Notes under the pieces: model-generated
What the model was told of the DNA's origin: nothing
The model's database searches: none
What the model saw: the letters and a program-made list of their open reading frames with translations, nothing else
Position numbers and translations under genes: made by a program
Part shown: positions 26,077 through 35,845 of the stretch, one piece after another
How positions within the stretch are numbered: the stretch's first letter is position 1
Layout: each line of letters begins with the position of its first letter
Assembly (NCBI GenBank): GCA_023954855.1
Contig: JAGSGY010000018.1
Location: 1 to 64,000, forward strand
Reading direction: 5' to 3'
Length of the DNA stretch: 64,000 nt
DNA from: Pseudomonadota bacterium
Lineage (GTDB): Bacteria > Myxococcota_A > UBA796 > GCA-2862545

Positions 26077-29000
26077 ATGTCCGTCGCAACCGCTGCATCT
26101 GCCACTCGCACCCAGATCCGCTCGTCTTTGAGTGGCTGGACCGGAGAGCTCTCCGGAGACGAGAGAGACCTCTTTCGAGCCTTCGTAGACGAGACCATCT
26201 CCGGTCTACGTGGTCCGTTCTTGGCCCATCACCCCGCTGACGAGGTGCTCGCACACCTCGAGTCGGCCTTCCGCTTTACGCTTCAGCGGGACCTCTCCGG
26301 CCCCAAGGTCGCGATTCGGCCGGCCGGAAAGGGCGCCGTGACCCTGGCGTGCATGGTGGACCAGCCGTTCATCGTCGACACCATTCGCTTGTTCCTGCGC
26401 AACAACGCCGCTGAGTACTGGGGAGGCTTCAACCTCACCTTCCAGGCGACCCGCGACGAGAGCGGCAAGCTCATCGCCGTCGGCGCCGACGATGGCCTGG
26501 CCGAGTCCATTGTCTTGCTCGAGGCCGATGCAGGCTCGCTGCTCGACGACGGCGAAAGCAAGGTGAAGTCCCTCACCGGCCACCTGACGCTGGCCCGCGC
26601 GCTGGTCTCGGACTTCCGACCGATGACCCGCATCGTCGAGCGGTGGAGTCAGAAGTACGAGAGCCTCGCCGACCGTCATCCCGTCAAGGGCGACCCACTC
26701 CGCGAGACCGCTCAGTTCCTGCAGTGGCTTCTGGCCGACAACTTCGTGTTCATGGGCCTCGACGTCGGCGAGGACCGCTTCGGTATCCAGGGCGTGAAGT
26801 CCGCTTTCCTCGGCGACTCCGACGGCGAGTGGCCGACCCCGCACGAAGGCACCACCATCCAGGTGCGCAAGTCGCGACACGAGTCCCCCGTCCACCGCGC
26901 CGGCCGCATCGACGAGATCCTGATCTCTCCGCCCGACGACTCGGGCGTCGAGCCGCTGTTCATTCGCGGCATGTTCACGTACCGCGCCGTCACCCAGCCC
27001 TGCCGCCACGTGCCGATCTTGCGCCGCGTGCTCGCCGGCATCCTCGACGAGACCAAGGCCAAGGCCGGTTCGTACCGCTACAAGGGCATCGCGAATGTCT
27101 TTGACTCGCTGCCCACAGAGTTCCTGCTCACCGCGACCCGCGAGGCCATCGCCGAGACCGTCGATCTGGTCTTCGAGGCCGAGCACCAGCAGGACGTCGG
27201 CGTCTCCTTCCTGAAGACGGGCCCGTTTACGGCCTTCTGCCTCGTGGCCATGCCCAAGTCGCAGTACACCGATGAGCTTCGTCGCGACGTCGAGACCGAC
27301 ATCACTGCGAGCCTCGACGCGACCTACTGCGACCACGGCCTGTTCGTCGGACGCTACGACACCGTGCTGCTGCACTACTTCCTGACCGGCGTGAGCTTCC
27401 CGAGCGACGACGACCTGCAGGAGCTCACCGAGCGCATTCGCGGACAGGCCACCCCGTGGAGCGCACGCCTGTGGAGCACCCTCGCCAAGCGCTTTGACGA
27501 CGCGACCGCCGACCGCCTGGCCGAGACCTATGGCCGCGCCTTCCCCGACGAGTGGGTTCGCACCACCTCCGCAGACCGCGCAGTTCGCGACATCGAGATG
27601 CTCGAGCGCCTGTCCAGCGACGCCCGCCTCGTCGCCGACGTCTACGAGGACCGCAACCGCACGATCACGCTCAACCTCTACGAGCAGCAGGATGTCTACC
27701 TCACCGATCTGCTCCCTGTGCTCGACAACTTCGGCCTGGTCGTCATCGAGTCGAACGCCACCCGCGTCGAGTCTCGCGGTGGCCGCCTGTACATCGACAC
27801 CTTCAAGATCATGGGCGCCAAGGGCGTGCCGCGCACCGAGTTCCGCGAGCGGGGCCCGTTGCTCGTCGACGCCATCGAGGCGGTGTTTGCAAAGCAGGTC
27901 GAGAACGACGGCCTGAACCAGCTCGTCCTCGCCTCGGGCCTCACCTGGAAGGAAGTCGACGTTCTGCGAGGCTTCGCGAACTACTCCCGCCAGCTGCAGG
28001 ACAAGGTCTCACCGACCCGCGCTCGCGAGATCATGCTCACGCATCCGATCATGTGCATCACACTGGTCGAGCTGTTCCGCGCCCGCTTCGACCCCGACTT
28101 CGAGGGTAGCCGCGAGCAAGCCGTCAACAAGTGCCGTCAGGCCGTGGTCGACGAGCTTCGCCTGATCCGTGCGCACGACGAAGACCTGCTGTTCTCGACG
28201 CTCGCCTCGCTGATCCACGGCACAGTTCGCACCAACGCCTACCGCACCGACCTGCCGTTCCACTACTTGTCCTTCAAGTACGACAGCAGCGCGATCGACG
28301 AGATGGGCGACAAGCGCGCCATGTTCGAGATCTACGTGCACCAGAAGGACGTCGAGGGCGTGCACCTGCGCTTCGGCAAGATCGCCCGCGGCGGCCTGCG
28401 CTGGTCCGACCGTCACGACTACCGCACCGAGGTGTTCGGCCTCGCCGCGACCCAGGTCGTCAAGAACGTCGTCATCGTGCCGATCGGCGCCAAGGGCGGC
28501 TTCTTGTTGAAGAACGCGAGCGCCGACTACGGCATTCGTCGCCAAGAGGCCGACCACCACTACAAGACCTTCATCCGCGGCCTGCTCGACGTCACCGACA
28601 ACGTCGTCAACGACAAGATCGTGCCGCCCCCGCGCGTGGTGCGCCACGACCCCGACGACCCCTACCTGGTCGTCGCCGCCGACAAGGGCACGGCTCACCT
28701 CTCCGACACCGCCAATGCCCTCGCCGTCGAGCGCGGCTTCTGGCTCGGCGACGCCTTCGCCAGCGGCGGCTCGAATGGCTACGACCACAAGGGCATGGGC
28801 ATCACCGCGCGCGGCGCTTGGGTCCTGGTCAACCGCCACTTCGCCGAGCTCGGCGTCGACCCCTACTCCCAGGAGTTCACGGTCGCGGGCATCGGTGACA
28901 TGTCGGGCGATGTGTTTGGCAACGGCTTGATCGAGACCCCGCACGCTCGCCTGATCGCCGCGTTCAACCACATGCACATCTTCCTGGACCCCGACCCCGA

Positions 29001-30762
29001 CACCGCGGCTGCCGCGGCCGAGCGCAATCGCCTGTTCGAGGCGGGTCGCGCTGGGGGTGGCTGGGCTGGCTACAACGAGGAGCTGATCAGCGAGGGTGGC
29101 GGTGTCTTCGACATTCGCGCCAAGTCGGTTCCGCTCTCGCCCCAAGCCCAGAAGCTGCTTGGACTCTCGCTCGACGAAGCCCCTCCCGAAGTGGTCGTCA
29201 ACGCCATCCTCAAGATGGACGTGGACCTGCTCTGGAACGGCGGCATCGGCACCTACATGAAGGCGAGCACCGAGACCCACGGCGACGCCGACGACCGCAG
29301 CAACGACGCCGTGCGCATCGACGGAAACCAGATCCGCGCCAAGATCCTCGGCGAGGGCGGCAACCTCGGCGTCACCCAGCGGGGCCGCATCGAGGCCGCA
29401 CAGCACGGCCTGCGGCTGAACACGGACTTCATCGACAACTCCGCTGGCGTCGACCTCTCGGACCACGAAGTCAACCTGAAGATCTTGCTCGATCGGGTCG
29501 TCGCTCGCGGCGAGCTCGACGTCGACGGGCGCAACGCCATGCTTCGCAAGGTCGCCGACAAGGTCGCCGATCTCGTGCTCGCGAACAACGATGCGCAGGG
29601 CCGTCAGATCACGCGCGACATCGAGCGCAGCAAGCGCAACATCTTCGCGTTCGGACGGGCCATCAGCTTCGTGGAGCGCCACCTCGGCGTGCGCCGCAAG
29701 GTGCTTCGCCTGCCCTCCGAGAACGAGATCAACCGCCGCGCCGAGACGGGGGCGGGGCTCACCCGTCCCGAGCTGGCCGTGCTCTCCTCCTGGGTCAAGC
29801 AGTACGTGTTCCGCGAGCTGTGCGCCGGCGAGCCCAAGGCCCTGCCCGGCTACGACGAGCTGCTCCTCGGCTACTTCCCCGACAAGTTGGTCGAGACCTA
29901 CGAAGCCGACGTGCGCAGCCACCAGCTCGCCGACGAAATCGCCATGACCCAGGCCACCACCCGCATCGTCAGTGATGGCGGTGTGACGCTGATCCCGATG
30001 ATGATCGAGACCACGGGACGCGGTGTTCAGGCCGTGGCATCGGCCTACCTCAAGGCCCAGGTCCTCTCGCGCACCGAAGAGGTCCGCAGCAGCCTGCAGG
30101 AGCTCCGGTCCACCATCAACCTGGTCGAGCTCTCGAACGCCTGGGTGCAGGTCGACGACGGCACGCGTCAGGTCGCCGCCTACTGGCTCTCCGCCGGCCA
30201 GCGCATTCCGACCGACGACGAGATGACTTCAATGGCCCCGGCCGCCGAGAGCGTCTACGAGCTCCAGGCCCGCGAGGTCACCCGCCGAAACAAGCAGGTG
30301 CTCAAGCGCCTGTCGGCCAGTGGCATCCCCCCCGAGGTCGGTGCCCGCGTGCTCCAGTCTCGCTACCTGAACACCGCATTGATGGTGTGGGCCGAGGCCA
30401 AGCGCAATGACATGGAACTACCCGATATGGCGGTTCGCAACCTCGCGGTGGGTCGTGCATCTGGACTACAGGCCATCCTCGATGACCTGGCCGAGCGCCC
30501 CGCGAGCGGCCGGTGGGACCCGATTGCGCTGCGTATTCTCTTCCACCGCTTCAGCGTGCTTCTCCGCGATGCCGTCAACGTGTCCGGCAACGGCGTTTCG
30601 GCCAAGACCGTCGACGCTCTCGAGGCGAAGCTGAAGCGCGGAGCCCTCAAGGACGTGCGCCGGCAGGTGGACGAGCTGATGGCGGGCCAGACCGAGCCCT
30701 CGGTGGCGACCCTTCTGGTTGCCGAAGAGCGGGTGCGCGGCCTCCTCGCGCGGATGACCTGA
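26077..30762 (+). CDS. NAD-specific glutamate dehydrogenase, large (180-kDa) type
   Basis: A 1561-residue enzyme of the GdhB/GDH-180 family, converting glutamate to 2-oxoglutarate and ammonia with NAD. The length matches the family (about 1600). Long N-terminal regulatory ACT-like regions (1-650) precede the catalytic core, with the family signature IARGGLRWSDRHDYRTEVFGL, VVKNVVIVPIGAKGGF, and the NAD region DKGTAHLSDTANALA..GFWLGDAFASGGSNGYDHKGMGITARG. The C-terminal tail is helical. GAGGGGG precedes the ATG. Cytoplasmic. It probably supports growth on amino acids. The next gene starts on the last base of its stop. Confidence 0.95.
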   Translation: MSVATAASATRTQIRSSLSGWTGELSGDERDLFRAFVDETISGLRGPFLAHHPADEVLAHLESAFRFTLQRDLSGPKVAIRPAGKGAVTLACMVDQPFIVDTIRLFLRNNAAEYWGGFNLTFQATRDESGKLIAVGADDGLAESIVLLEADAGSLLDDGESKVKSLTGHLTLARALVSDFRPMTRIVERWSQKYESLADRHPVKGDPLRETAQFLQWLLADNFVFMGLDVGEDRFGIQGVKSAFLGDSDGEWPTPHEGTTIQVRKSRHESPVHRAGRIDEILISPPDDSGVEPLFIRGMFTYRAVTQPCRHVPILRRVLAGILDETKAKAGSYRYKGIANVFDSLPTEFLLTATREAIAETVDLVFEAEHQQDVGVSFLKTGPFTAFCLVAMPKSQYTDELRRDVETDITASLDATYCDHGLFVGRYDTVLLHYFLTGVSFPSDDDLQELTERIRGQATPWSARLWSTLAKRFDDATADRLAETYGRAFPDEWVRTTSADRAVRDIEMLERLSSDARLVADVYEDRNRTITLNLYEQQDVYLTDLLPVLDNFGLVVIESNATRVESRGGRLYIDTFKIMGAKGVPRTEFRERGPLLVDAIEAVFAKQVENDGLNQLVLASGLTWKEVDVLRGFANYSRQLQDKVSPTRAREIMLTHPIMCITLVELFRARFDPDFEGSREQAVNKCRQAVVDELRLIRAHDEDLLFSTLASLIHGTVRTNAYRTDLPFHYLSFKYDSSAIDEMGDKRAMFEIYVHQKDVEGVHLRFGKIARGGLRWSDRHDYRTEVFGLAATQVVKNVVIVPIGAKGGFLLKNASADYGIRRQEADHHYKTFIRGLLDVTDNVVNDKIVPPPRVVRHDPDDPYLVVAADKGTAHLSDTANALAVERGFWLGDAFASGGSNGYDHKGMGITARGAWVLVNRHFAELGVDPYSQEFTVAGIGDMSGDVFGNGLIETPHARLIAAFNHMHIFLDPDPDTAAAAAERNRLFEAGRAGGGWAGYNEELISEGGGVFDIRAKSVPLSPQAQKLLGLSLDEAPPEVVVNAILKMDVDLLWNGGIGTYMKASTETHGDADDRSNDAVRIDGNQIRAKILGEGGNLGVTQRGRIEAAQHGLRLNTDFIDNSAGVDLSDHEVNLKILLDRVVARGELDVDGRNAMLRKVADKVADLVLANNDAQGRQITRDIERSKRNIFAFGRAISFVERHLGVRRKVLRLPSENEINRRAETGAGLTRPELAVLSSWVKQYVFRELCAGEPKALPGYDELLLGYFPDKLVETYEADVRSHQLADEIAMTQATTRIVSDGGVTLIPMMIETTGRGVQAVASAYLKAQVLSRTEEVRSSLQELRSTINLVELSNAWVQVDDGTRQVAAYWLSAGQRIPTDDEMTSMAPAAESVYELQAREVTRRNKQVLKRLSASGIPPEVGARVLQSRYLNTALMVWAEAKRNDMELPDMAVRNLAVGRASGLQAILDDLAERPASGRWDPIALRILFHRFSVLLRDAVNVSGNGVSAKTVDALEAKLKRGALKDVRRQVDELMAGQTEPSVATLLVAEERVRGLLARMT

Positions 30763-31325
30763 TGCCGACCTGGGGCTTTGTGCGGCACGGTGAATCCGTC
30801 GCCAACGCGGCGGGATGGCTCGCGGGCCACACCGACACACCGCTCACGCCCCTCGGACAGCAGCAGGCACGCGGCGTTGAGGTGAATGCCGACGACTGGT
30901 CCCGCATCGTCAGCTCCGACCTTCAGCGCGCGGCAGACACCGCCCGGCTCGCACTCCCCGGCGTGCACATTCCCGCGTTCTCGGCACTCCGCGAGCGCAC
31001 GATCGGCGGCTGGGATGGCCTCGCCATCGATGCGCTCAAGGCCGACGGCTCATGGCCGGTTCTGCTGACCTGGGACGGCCCACCGCCCGGCGGAGAGTCG
31101 AACAAGATGCTCGCGGTCCGCGTGCTGACCTGGCTCGCCGCGCAGCCCGATGAAGACACGCTGGTCTTTGCACACGGCGGCGTCATTCGAACCCTGAGCG
31201 GACTGATCGACGGCCTTCCGATCGACGAGATCCCGCTGCGTAAGGTGAAGAACGGCTCGGTGCTGACCCGTACCATGAGCCAGGACGACTGGACCCAGCT
31301 GTTGACGCGGGTGCACACGACGTAG
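30762..31325 (+). CDS. Histidine phosphatase (phosphoglycerate mutase family)
   Basis: 187 residues. The RHG catalytic motif is at the N-terminus (FVRHGESVANAAGW) and the second catalytic His is in VFAHGGVIRTLSG; the DLQRAADTA segment is the usual substrate-pocket helix. Probably a soluble phosphatase of the PhoE/CobC kind rather than a true mutase. The ATG begins on the last base of the GDH stop codon, so translation is coupled. The substrate is unknown. Confidence 0.88.
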   Translation: MPTWGFVRHGESVANAAGWLAGHTDTPLTPLGQQQARGVEVNADDWSRIVSSDLQRAADTARLALPGVHIPAFSALRERTIGGWDGLAIDALKADGSWPVLLTWDGPPPGGESNKMLAVRVLTWLAAQPDEDTLVFAHGGVIRTLSGLIDGLPIDEIPLRKVKNGSVLTRTMSQDDWTQLLTRVHTT

Positions 31326-31367
31326 CGCTGGCCCCCTTCGTGCGACCGTGAGGAACTTGGAGGATCG

Positions 31368-32576
31368 ATGTCCGAGCGCGTCACATTCACGGGCCACGAC
31401 GGTTCACAGCTCGTCGGCCGGCTGCATCGACCGATTCACGCCCGCGGCTGGGCGGTGTTCGCACACTGCTTCACATGCGGCAAAGATCTGCACGCCGCCC
31501 GACGCATTGCCGAGGCCCTGGCCGACGCCGGAATCGGCGTGCTGCGCTTCGACTTCACGGGTCTCGGCCAGTCCGAGGGCGACTTCGCGGACACCACCTT
31601 CACCTCGAACGTGACCGACATCGTGGCTGCCACCGACTGGCTGGATGCGAACGAGGGGCCCGTGACCTTGCTCGTTGGCCACTCGCTGGGTGGAGCCGCC
31701 GTCCTCCTGGCCGCCGCTGAACGTCCAGCCATTCGCGCGGTGGCCACCCTAGGCGCCCCCAGCGACCCCGCACACGCCAGCCACCTGCTCGACCCCGTAC
31801 GCGCGACGCTCGAGACCGAAGGAGAGGCCACCGCGGTGCTCGCCGGTCGGCCGTTTCGCGTGCGCCGGGACCTGGTCGAAGACCTCGAAGCGCAGCGACT
31901 CGAGGCCACCCTGCCGGAGCTCCGCGGCCGATCCCTGCTCTTCCTGCACTCACCTCACGACACGGTGGTGGGCGTCGAGCACGCCGGCCGGCTGTTCCGC
32001 GCCGCCCGCCACCCCAAGAGCTTCGTCAGCCTCGACGGGGCGGACCACCTGCTCACGAGCGAGGCCGATGCACGCTACGCCGGCCAGGTCATTGCCGCCT
32101 GGGCCGAGCGATACGCCACACAGGCGGAGCCCGCCCACGATGACAGCGAGCGCGGCACGGTCGAGGTGCAGCTCGGGACCGAGCACTACACGACGCACAT
32201 CATGGCTGGACCGCACCACCTGCTCGCGGACGAGCCCAAGAGCGTGCGGGGAGCCGACCTCGGTCCAAGCCCCTACGACCTGCTCCTGGCGTCGCTGGGG
32301 GCCTGCACGGCCATGACCCTGCGCATGTACGCCGACCGGAAGGCCTGGCCGCTTGAGAGCGTGCATGTGGCACTCACCCATCGCCGCACCCACGCCGAGG
32401 ACTGCCGGGCCTGTGAAACACCCGATGGAAAGGTGCAAGTCATCGACCGCGTCGTCACGATCCAAGGCGACGAACTCGACGCCAAACAGGTCGAACGCCT
32501 GCTTCAAATCGCCGACCGCTGCCCGGTGCACCGCACACTCCACGAGCCTCTGGAGGTGCACACACGCCTGGCCTAG
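31368..32576 (+). CDS. Fused alpha/beta hydrolase - OsmC protein
   Basis: 402 residues in two domains. 1-250 is an alpha/beta hydrolase with nucleophile Ser106 in GHSLGG and HG-type strand AVFAHCFTCGKDL. 260-402 is an OsmC-like peroxiredoxin with its two reactive cysteines at C313 (SLGACTAMTL) and C385 (DRCPVHRTL). OsmC proteins reduce organic hydroperoxides, and this fusion is known from other bacteria. The hydrolase might release or detoxify oxidised acyl esters (inference). The start is supported by TTGGAGG. Confidence 0.9.
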   Translation: MSERVTFTGHDGSQLVGRLHRPIHARGWAVFAHCFTCGKDLHAARRIAEALADAGIGVLRFDFTGLGQSEGDFADTTFTSNVTDIVAATDWLDANEGPVTLLVGHSLGGAAVLLAAAERPAIRAVATLGAPSDPAHASHLLDPVRATLETEGEATAVLAGRPFRVRRDLVEDLEAQRLEATLPELRGRSLLFLHSPHDTVVGVEHAGRLFRAARHPKSFVSLDGADHLLTSEADARYAGQVIAAWAERYATQAEPAHDDSERGTVEVQLGTEHYTTHIMAGPHHLLADEPKSVRGADLGPSPYDLLLASLGACTAMTLRMYADRKAWPLESVHVALTHRRTHAEDCRACETPDGKVQVIDRVVTIQGDELDAKQVERLLQIADRCPVHRTLHEPLEVHTRLA

Positions 32577-32662
32577 CCAGTGTCCGAAGGCCCAGTGACA
32601 GGCGGGTTTAGTGGCCGAGACCGCGCAGAACGCCTATGTGCGGCGGATTCCCAGGTGACCCG

Positions 32663-34384
32663 ATGACCACGACCTTCAATGACTTCAAGCTCGACGCACG
32701 GATTCTCTCCGCCGTCGCCAAGCTCGGATTCACAGAGCCCACGCCGATTCAGGCCGAAGCCATCCCCGTTCTGCTCGAAGGCAACGACGTCATTGGTGGA
32801 GCCCGCACCGGTAGCGGCAAGACGGCAGCCTTTGGTCTGCCGATGCTCGAGATGGCCAAGGACGGCCTGGGCATCCCGAAGGCCCTGATCCTGGCCCCGA
32901 CCCGCGAGCTTGCTCGCCAGGTCACCGAGGCCTTGCAGTCGTTCGCGGTCGACATGCGCCTTCACATCGTGACGCTGTACGGCGGCGTCGCCTACCAGGG
33001 CCAGCTCTCCGCGCTGCGCCGCGGCGTCGACATCGTCGTCGGCACGCCGGGTCGTACCCTCGACCACATCAAGCGCAACAACTTCGACGTCTCCGCGATC
33101 GAGATGCTGGTCCTCGACGAGGCCGACGAGATGCTGCGCATGGGCTTCATCGAAGAAGTCACCGCGATCCTCGAGCACCTGCCAACCGAGCGTCAGACTG
33201 CGCTGTTCTCGGCCACCATGCCGAAGGCGATCCGCAAGGTTGCAAAGCGCCACCTCAAGGACCCCGTCTCGGTGCAGGTCGAGAGTGGTGGCCTGACGAC
33301 CGACCACATTCAGCAGCGCTTCATGCGCGTGCCGAACGTGCACAAGATCGACGCCCTCGAGCGCCTGCTTCGCGCCGAAGGCAACGGCACCGCCCTGGTG
33401 TTCGCCCGAACCCGCCGCGGATGTGCCGAAGTCGCCGAGGCCCTCGCGAAGCGCGGTATGCCGGTGGACGCTCTGCACGGCGAGATGAACCAGGCCGCCC
33501 GCGAGCGCGTGCTGCATCGCCTGCGCTCCCGCCAGCTCGACGTGGTCATCGCCACCGACGTCGCAGCGCGCGGCATCGACGTCGAGCACATCACGCACGT
33601 CATCAACCTCGAGCTCCCCAGCGACCGCGAGACCTACGCCCACCGCATCGGTCGCACCGGCCGCGCCGGACGCGATGGCCTCGCCATCACCTTCGTCAGC
33701 GTGCGTGAGCGCAAGAAGCTGCAGAACATGGCCGTCAGCGAGGGCATCGATCTTCAAGAGATCCGCATTCCCACCGATGCCGACATCGCCAATGCTCAGC
33801 GCAGCCGCATCAGCAAGATGATCACCACGGCACTGACCGACACCGATCGCCCGCGCCGCCTCGAGTGGGTCGCCGAGATTCTCAACGAGACCGAAGCCGA
33901 GCCCGCCGACCTCGTCGAAGCCGCGCTTCACCTGCTCGCCGGCCGCGAGCTCGAGGGCCTCGGCGACAGCCCGAGTGACGAGCCCCCGCAGTGGGCCAAG
34001 GCACGGATTCATTCCCGCATCGAGCCCCGCGCCGACGAGGTTGAGCTGTTCTTCCCCATCGGCCGTAACCGCGGACTGCGTCCCGGAGACATCGTCGGTG
34101 CGCTCGCCAACGAGCTGCGCATTCCGACCGATGCCATCGGCCGCGTGACCCTTCTCGACCGCAAGAGCTTCGTCGGACTGCCCCGCGAGATCGCCATGCA
34201 GGTCGCCCAGGAAGTCAGCGAGCTCGAGCTACGCGGTGTGCGCGTGCCGGTGCAGCTGGCCCGCCAGAACGACGACCGCGGTGGACGCCCCCACTTCAAG
34301 CGCTTCCAGCACCGCGACCGCAACGACGGCGGCGGCTTCAGCCCCAAGGGCCAGAAGCGCTTCGGAAAGGGCAAGCGCCGCTAA
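32663..34384 (+). CDS. DEAD-box RNA helicase, DeaD/CsdA-like
   Basis: 573 residues. Helicase motifs in order: GFTEPTPIQAEAIP (Q motif), GARTGSGKT (I), PTRELARQ (Ia), VLDEADEML (II), FSATM (III), ATDVAARGIDVEHI (V) and HRIGRTGRAGR (VI). After about residue 450 a DbpA-type RNA-binding domain follows (ELFFPIGRNRGLRPGDIVGA), then a basic Gly/Lys/Arg tail. This order matches DeaD/CsdA, which acts in ribosome assembly and cold adaptation. AGGTGA precedes the ATG. It converges on the P450 gene with a 4-bp overlap. Confidence 0.93.
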   Translation: MTTTFNDFKLDARILSAVAKLGFTEPTPIQAEAIPVLLEGNDVIGGARTGSGKTAAFGLPMLEMAKDGLGIPKALILAPTRELARQVTEALQSFAVDMRLHIVTLYGGVAYQGQLSALRRGVDIVVGTPGRTLDHIKRNNFDVSAIEMLVLDEADEMLRMGFIEEVTAILEHLPTERQTALFSATMPKAIRKVAKRHLKDPVSVQVESGGLTTDHIQQRFMRVPNVHKIDALERLLRAEGNGTALVFARTRRGCAEVAEALAKRGMPVDALHGEMNQAARERVLHRLRSRQLDVVIATDVAARGIDVEHITHVINLELPSDRETYAHRIGRTGRAGRDGLAITFVSVRERKKLQNMAVSEGIDLQEIRIPTDADIANAQRSRISKMITTALTDTDRPRRLEWVAEILNETEAEPADLVEAALHLLAGRELEGLGDSPSDEPPQWAKARIHSRIEPRADEVELFFPIGRNRGLRPGDIVGALANELRIPTDAIGRVTLLDRKSFVGLPREIAMQVAQEVSELELRGVRVPVQLARQNDDRGGRPHFKRFQHRDRNDGGGFSPKGQKRFGKGKRR

Positions 34385-35718
34385 GCGCGCAGCGCCACAT
34401 CCACCGGAAGACCACCCTCGGGGTGGTTGGACAGCTCGGCCTTCATCGCGATCTTGTAGTCAGGGGCGAGCTGCGGCTTCACGCGTTGAAGCAGACTGCC
34501 CACGACCAGCTGCGCCTCCATCATCGCGAAAGCCTTGCCGATGCAGATCCGCTGGCCCCCCGAGAACGGCACATACGCGCCGTTCGGAATCGCCTTCGCC
34601 CGCACCTTGCTAAACCGCTCGGGGTCGAAGGTCTCAGGTGACGGAAACCACCGCGCGTCGTGCTGGGTGACGTAGGGGCTGATGATCACCGGCGAGCCCT
34701 TCGGGATCTTGAAGCCGCCCACAACTGCATCCTCAGTCGGCTGCTTCATGAACACCCACACGCTCGGCAGAATGCGGATGCTCTCCTTCACGCACATCTC
34801 GAGGTACGGCAGCTCCTTGAGATGAGCCACAGTGAGGCGCTCCCCGCCCGTGACGCGATCGATGTCGGCGACCAAGCGCTCGGTCACGTCGGGATTGCGG
34901 GCGAGCAGGTACCACATCCACGTCATCGCGTGCGCCGTGGTCTCGTGGCCGGCGAAGAACAGCGTCATGGACTGGTCGCGGACCTCCTTGTCGGACAGGC
35001 CGTTGCCGTCTTCGTCCTTGGACATCAGCAGCATCGAGAGCAGATCGCCGCGATCGGCGGTGTTGCCACGCCGCGAGTCAATCACGCCACGGACCACGCT
35101 CTCCATGTCGTCGATGGCCTTGAGCTTGCGCTTGTTCCGCTTCGACGGCCACCACTTCGGCACCGGAACCGGCATGTGAATGTGCTCGACCATCTCCTTC
35201 TGGATGACGTGCATGGCCTCGCCGACCTTCTCGGCGCCTTCTCGGACATCGGCATCGAAGAGCGTCTTCGCCACGATCTCGAGGGTCAGCTGCACCATGT
35301 CGTCGTCGAAGTCTCGCCGCTCATCGGACTGCCACTCATCGACCATGCGGTGCGTGTAGGCCACCATCGTGTCGCCGTAGGCCATGATCCGCTTGCGGTG
35401 AAACGCGGGCAGCACAAGCTTGTGCTGTCGCTTCCACGTCGCGCCTTCGGTGGTGAGCAGGCCATCTCCGAGAAACTTCTCCCAGAGACGCTTCGCGATC
35501 TGCGGCTTGAGGAACACATCGGCGCGGCGCGTCATGATGTCCCAGATGTCGTCCGGGTGGGTGACCAGGTACCAGTACGAGGGGCCAACGCGAAAACGAA
35601 CGACGTCGCCGTAAGCCTCGTGCAGGTACTTGATGTAGTGCAGCGGCTGCTCCTTGAAGTCGAGCGTGCTGCCTAGGAAGAAGTCCCCGCGCGGTCCGGG
35701 CGGAAGTGGAGCGTCCAT
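34381..35718 (-). CDS. Cytochrome P450, E-class-like
   Basis: 445 residues. P450 landmarks: I-helix AGHETTAHAMTW, K-helix ExxR in KESIRILPSVW, PERF, and the heme-thiolate loop FSGGQRICIGKAF with Cys392. The N-terminal PPGPRGDFFLGSTLDF proline region and WKRQHKLVLPAFH in helix C resemble the eukaryote-like CYP4/CYP110 clan, often fatty-acid or terpene hydroxylases. No reductase is fused and none is nearby. Divergent from the second P450 gene across 127 bp. Confidence 0.92.
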   Translation of the reverse strand: MDAPLPPGPRGDFFLGSTLDFKEQPLHYIKYLHEAYGDVVRFRVGPSYWYLVTHPDDIWDIMTRRADVFLKPQIAKRLWEKFLGDGLLTTEGATWKRQHKLVLPAFHRKRIMAYGDTMVAYTHRMVDEWQSDERRDFDDDMVQLTLEIVAKTLFDADVREGAEKVGEAMHVIQKEMVEHIHMPVPVPKWWPSKRNKRKLKAIDDMESVVRGVIDSRRGNTADRGDLLSMLLMSKDEDGNGLSDKEVRDQSMTLFFAGHETTAHAMTWMWYLLARNPDVTERLVADIDRVTGGERLTVAHLKELPYLEMCVKESIRILPSVWVFMKQPTEDAVVGGFKIPKGSPVIISPYVTQHDARWFPSPETFDPERFSKVRAKAIPNGAYVPFSGGQRICIGKAFAMMEAQLVVGSLLQRVKPQLAPDYKIAMKAELSNHPEGGLPVDVALRA

Positions 35719-35809
35719 CGAGAGTCCCGTGAAACTGTGTGATCACGCCGCTGACGAGCCGCTGCGCAGGCTGAGCATCCAATTTACGCTGACGCCTGTC
35801 AACGGGAAC

Positions 35810-35823
35810 TGAAACATGTTCTA
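35810..35823. promoter_or_regulatory. KstR-like operator upstream of the P450-SDR operon
   Basis: TGAAACATGTTCTA fits T-N2-AAC-N2-GTT-N2-A. It ends 22 bp before the ATG at 35846 and overlaps a possible -10 (TCTATT, 35820-35825; TGTCAA lies 17 bp upstream), so a bound repressor would block polymerase. It is identical to the site at 47666-47679. Confidence 0.7.
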
Positions 35824-35845
35824 TTACTCGTCACGAGAGGACAAC

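Noticed and set aside
28009-29922. 637-codon open frame antisense to the glutamate dehydrogenase gene
   Set aside because: High GC makes antisense frames stay open. The translation is repetitive Val/Gly/Asp/His-rich, typical of an antisense shadow, while the + strand frame has full family motifs.
32573-34012. 479-codon minus-strand frame over the helicase gene
   Set aside because: Antisense of a DEAD-box gene with every helicase motif intact.
35739-35746. GTGATCAC as a CRP-type site between the two P450 genes
   Set aside because: Only an 8-bp palindrome without the spaced half-sites CRP needs; chance is likely.
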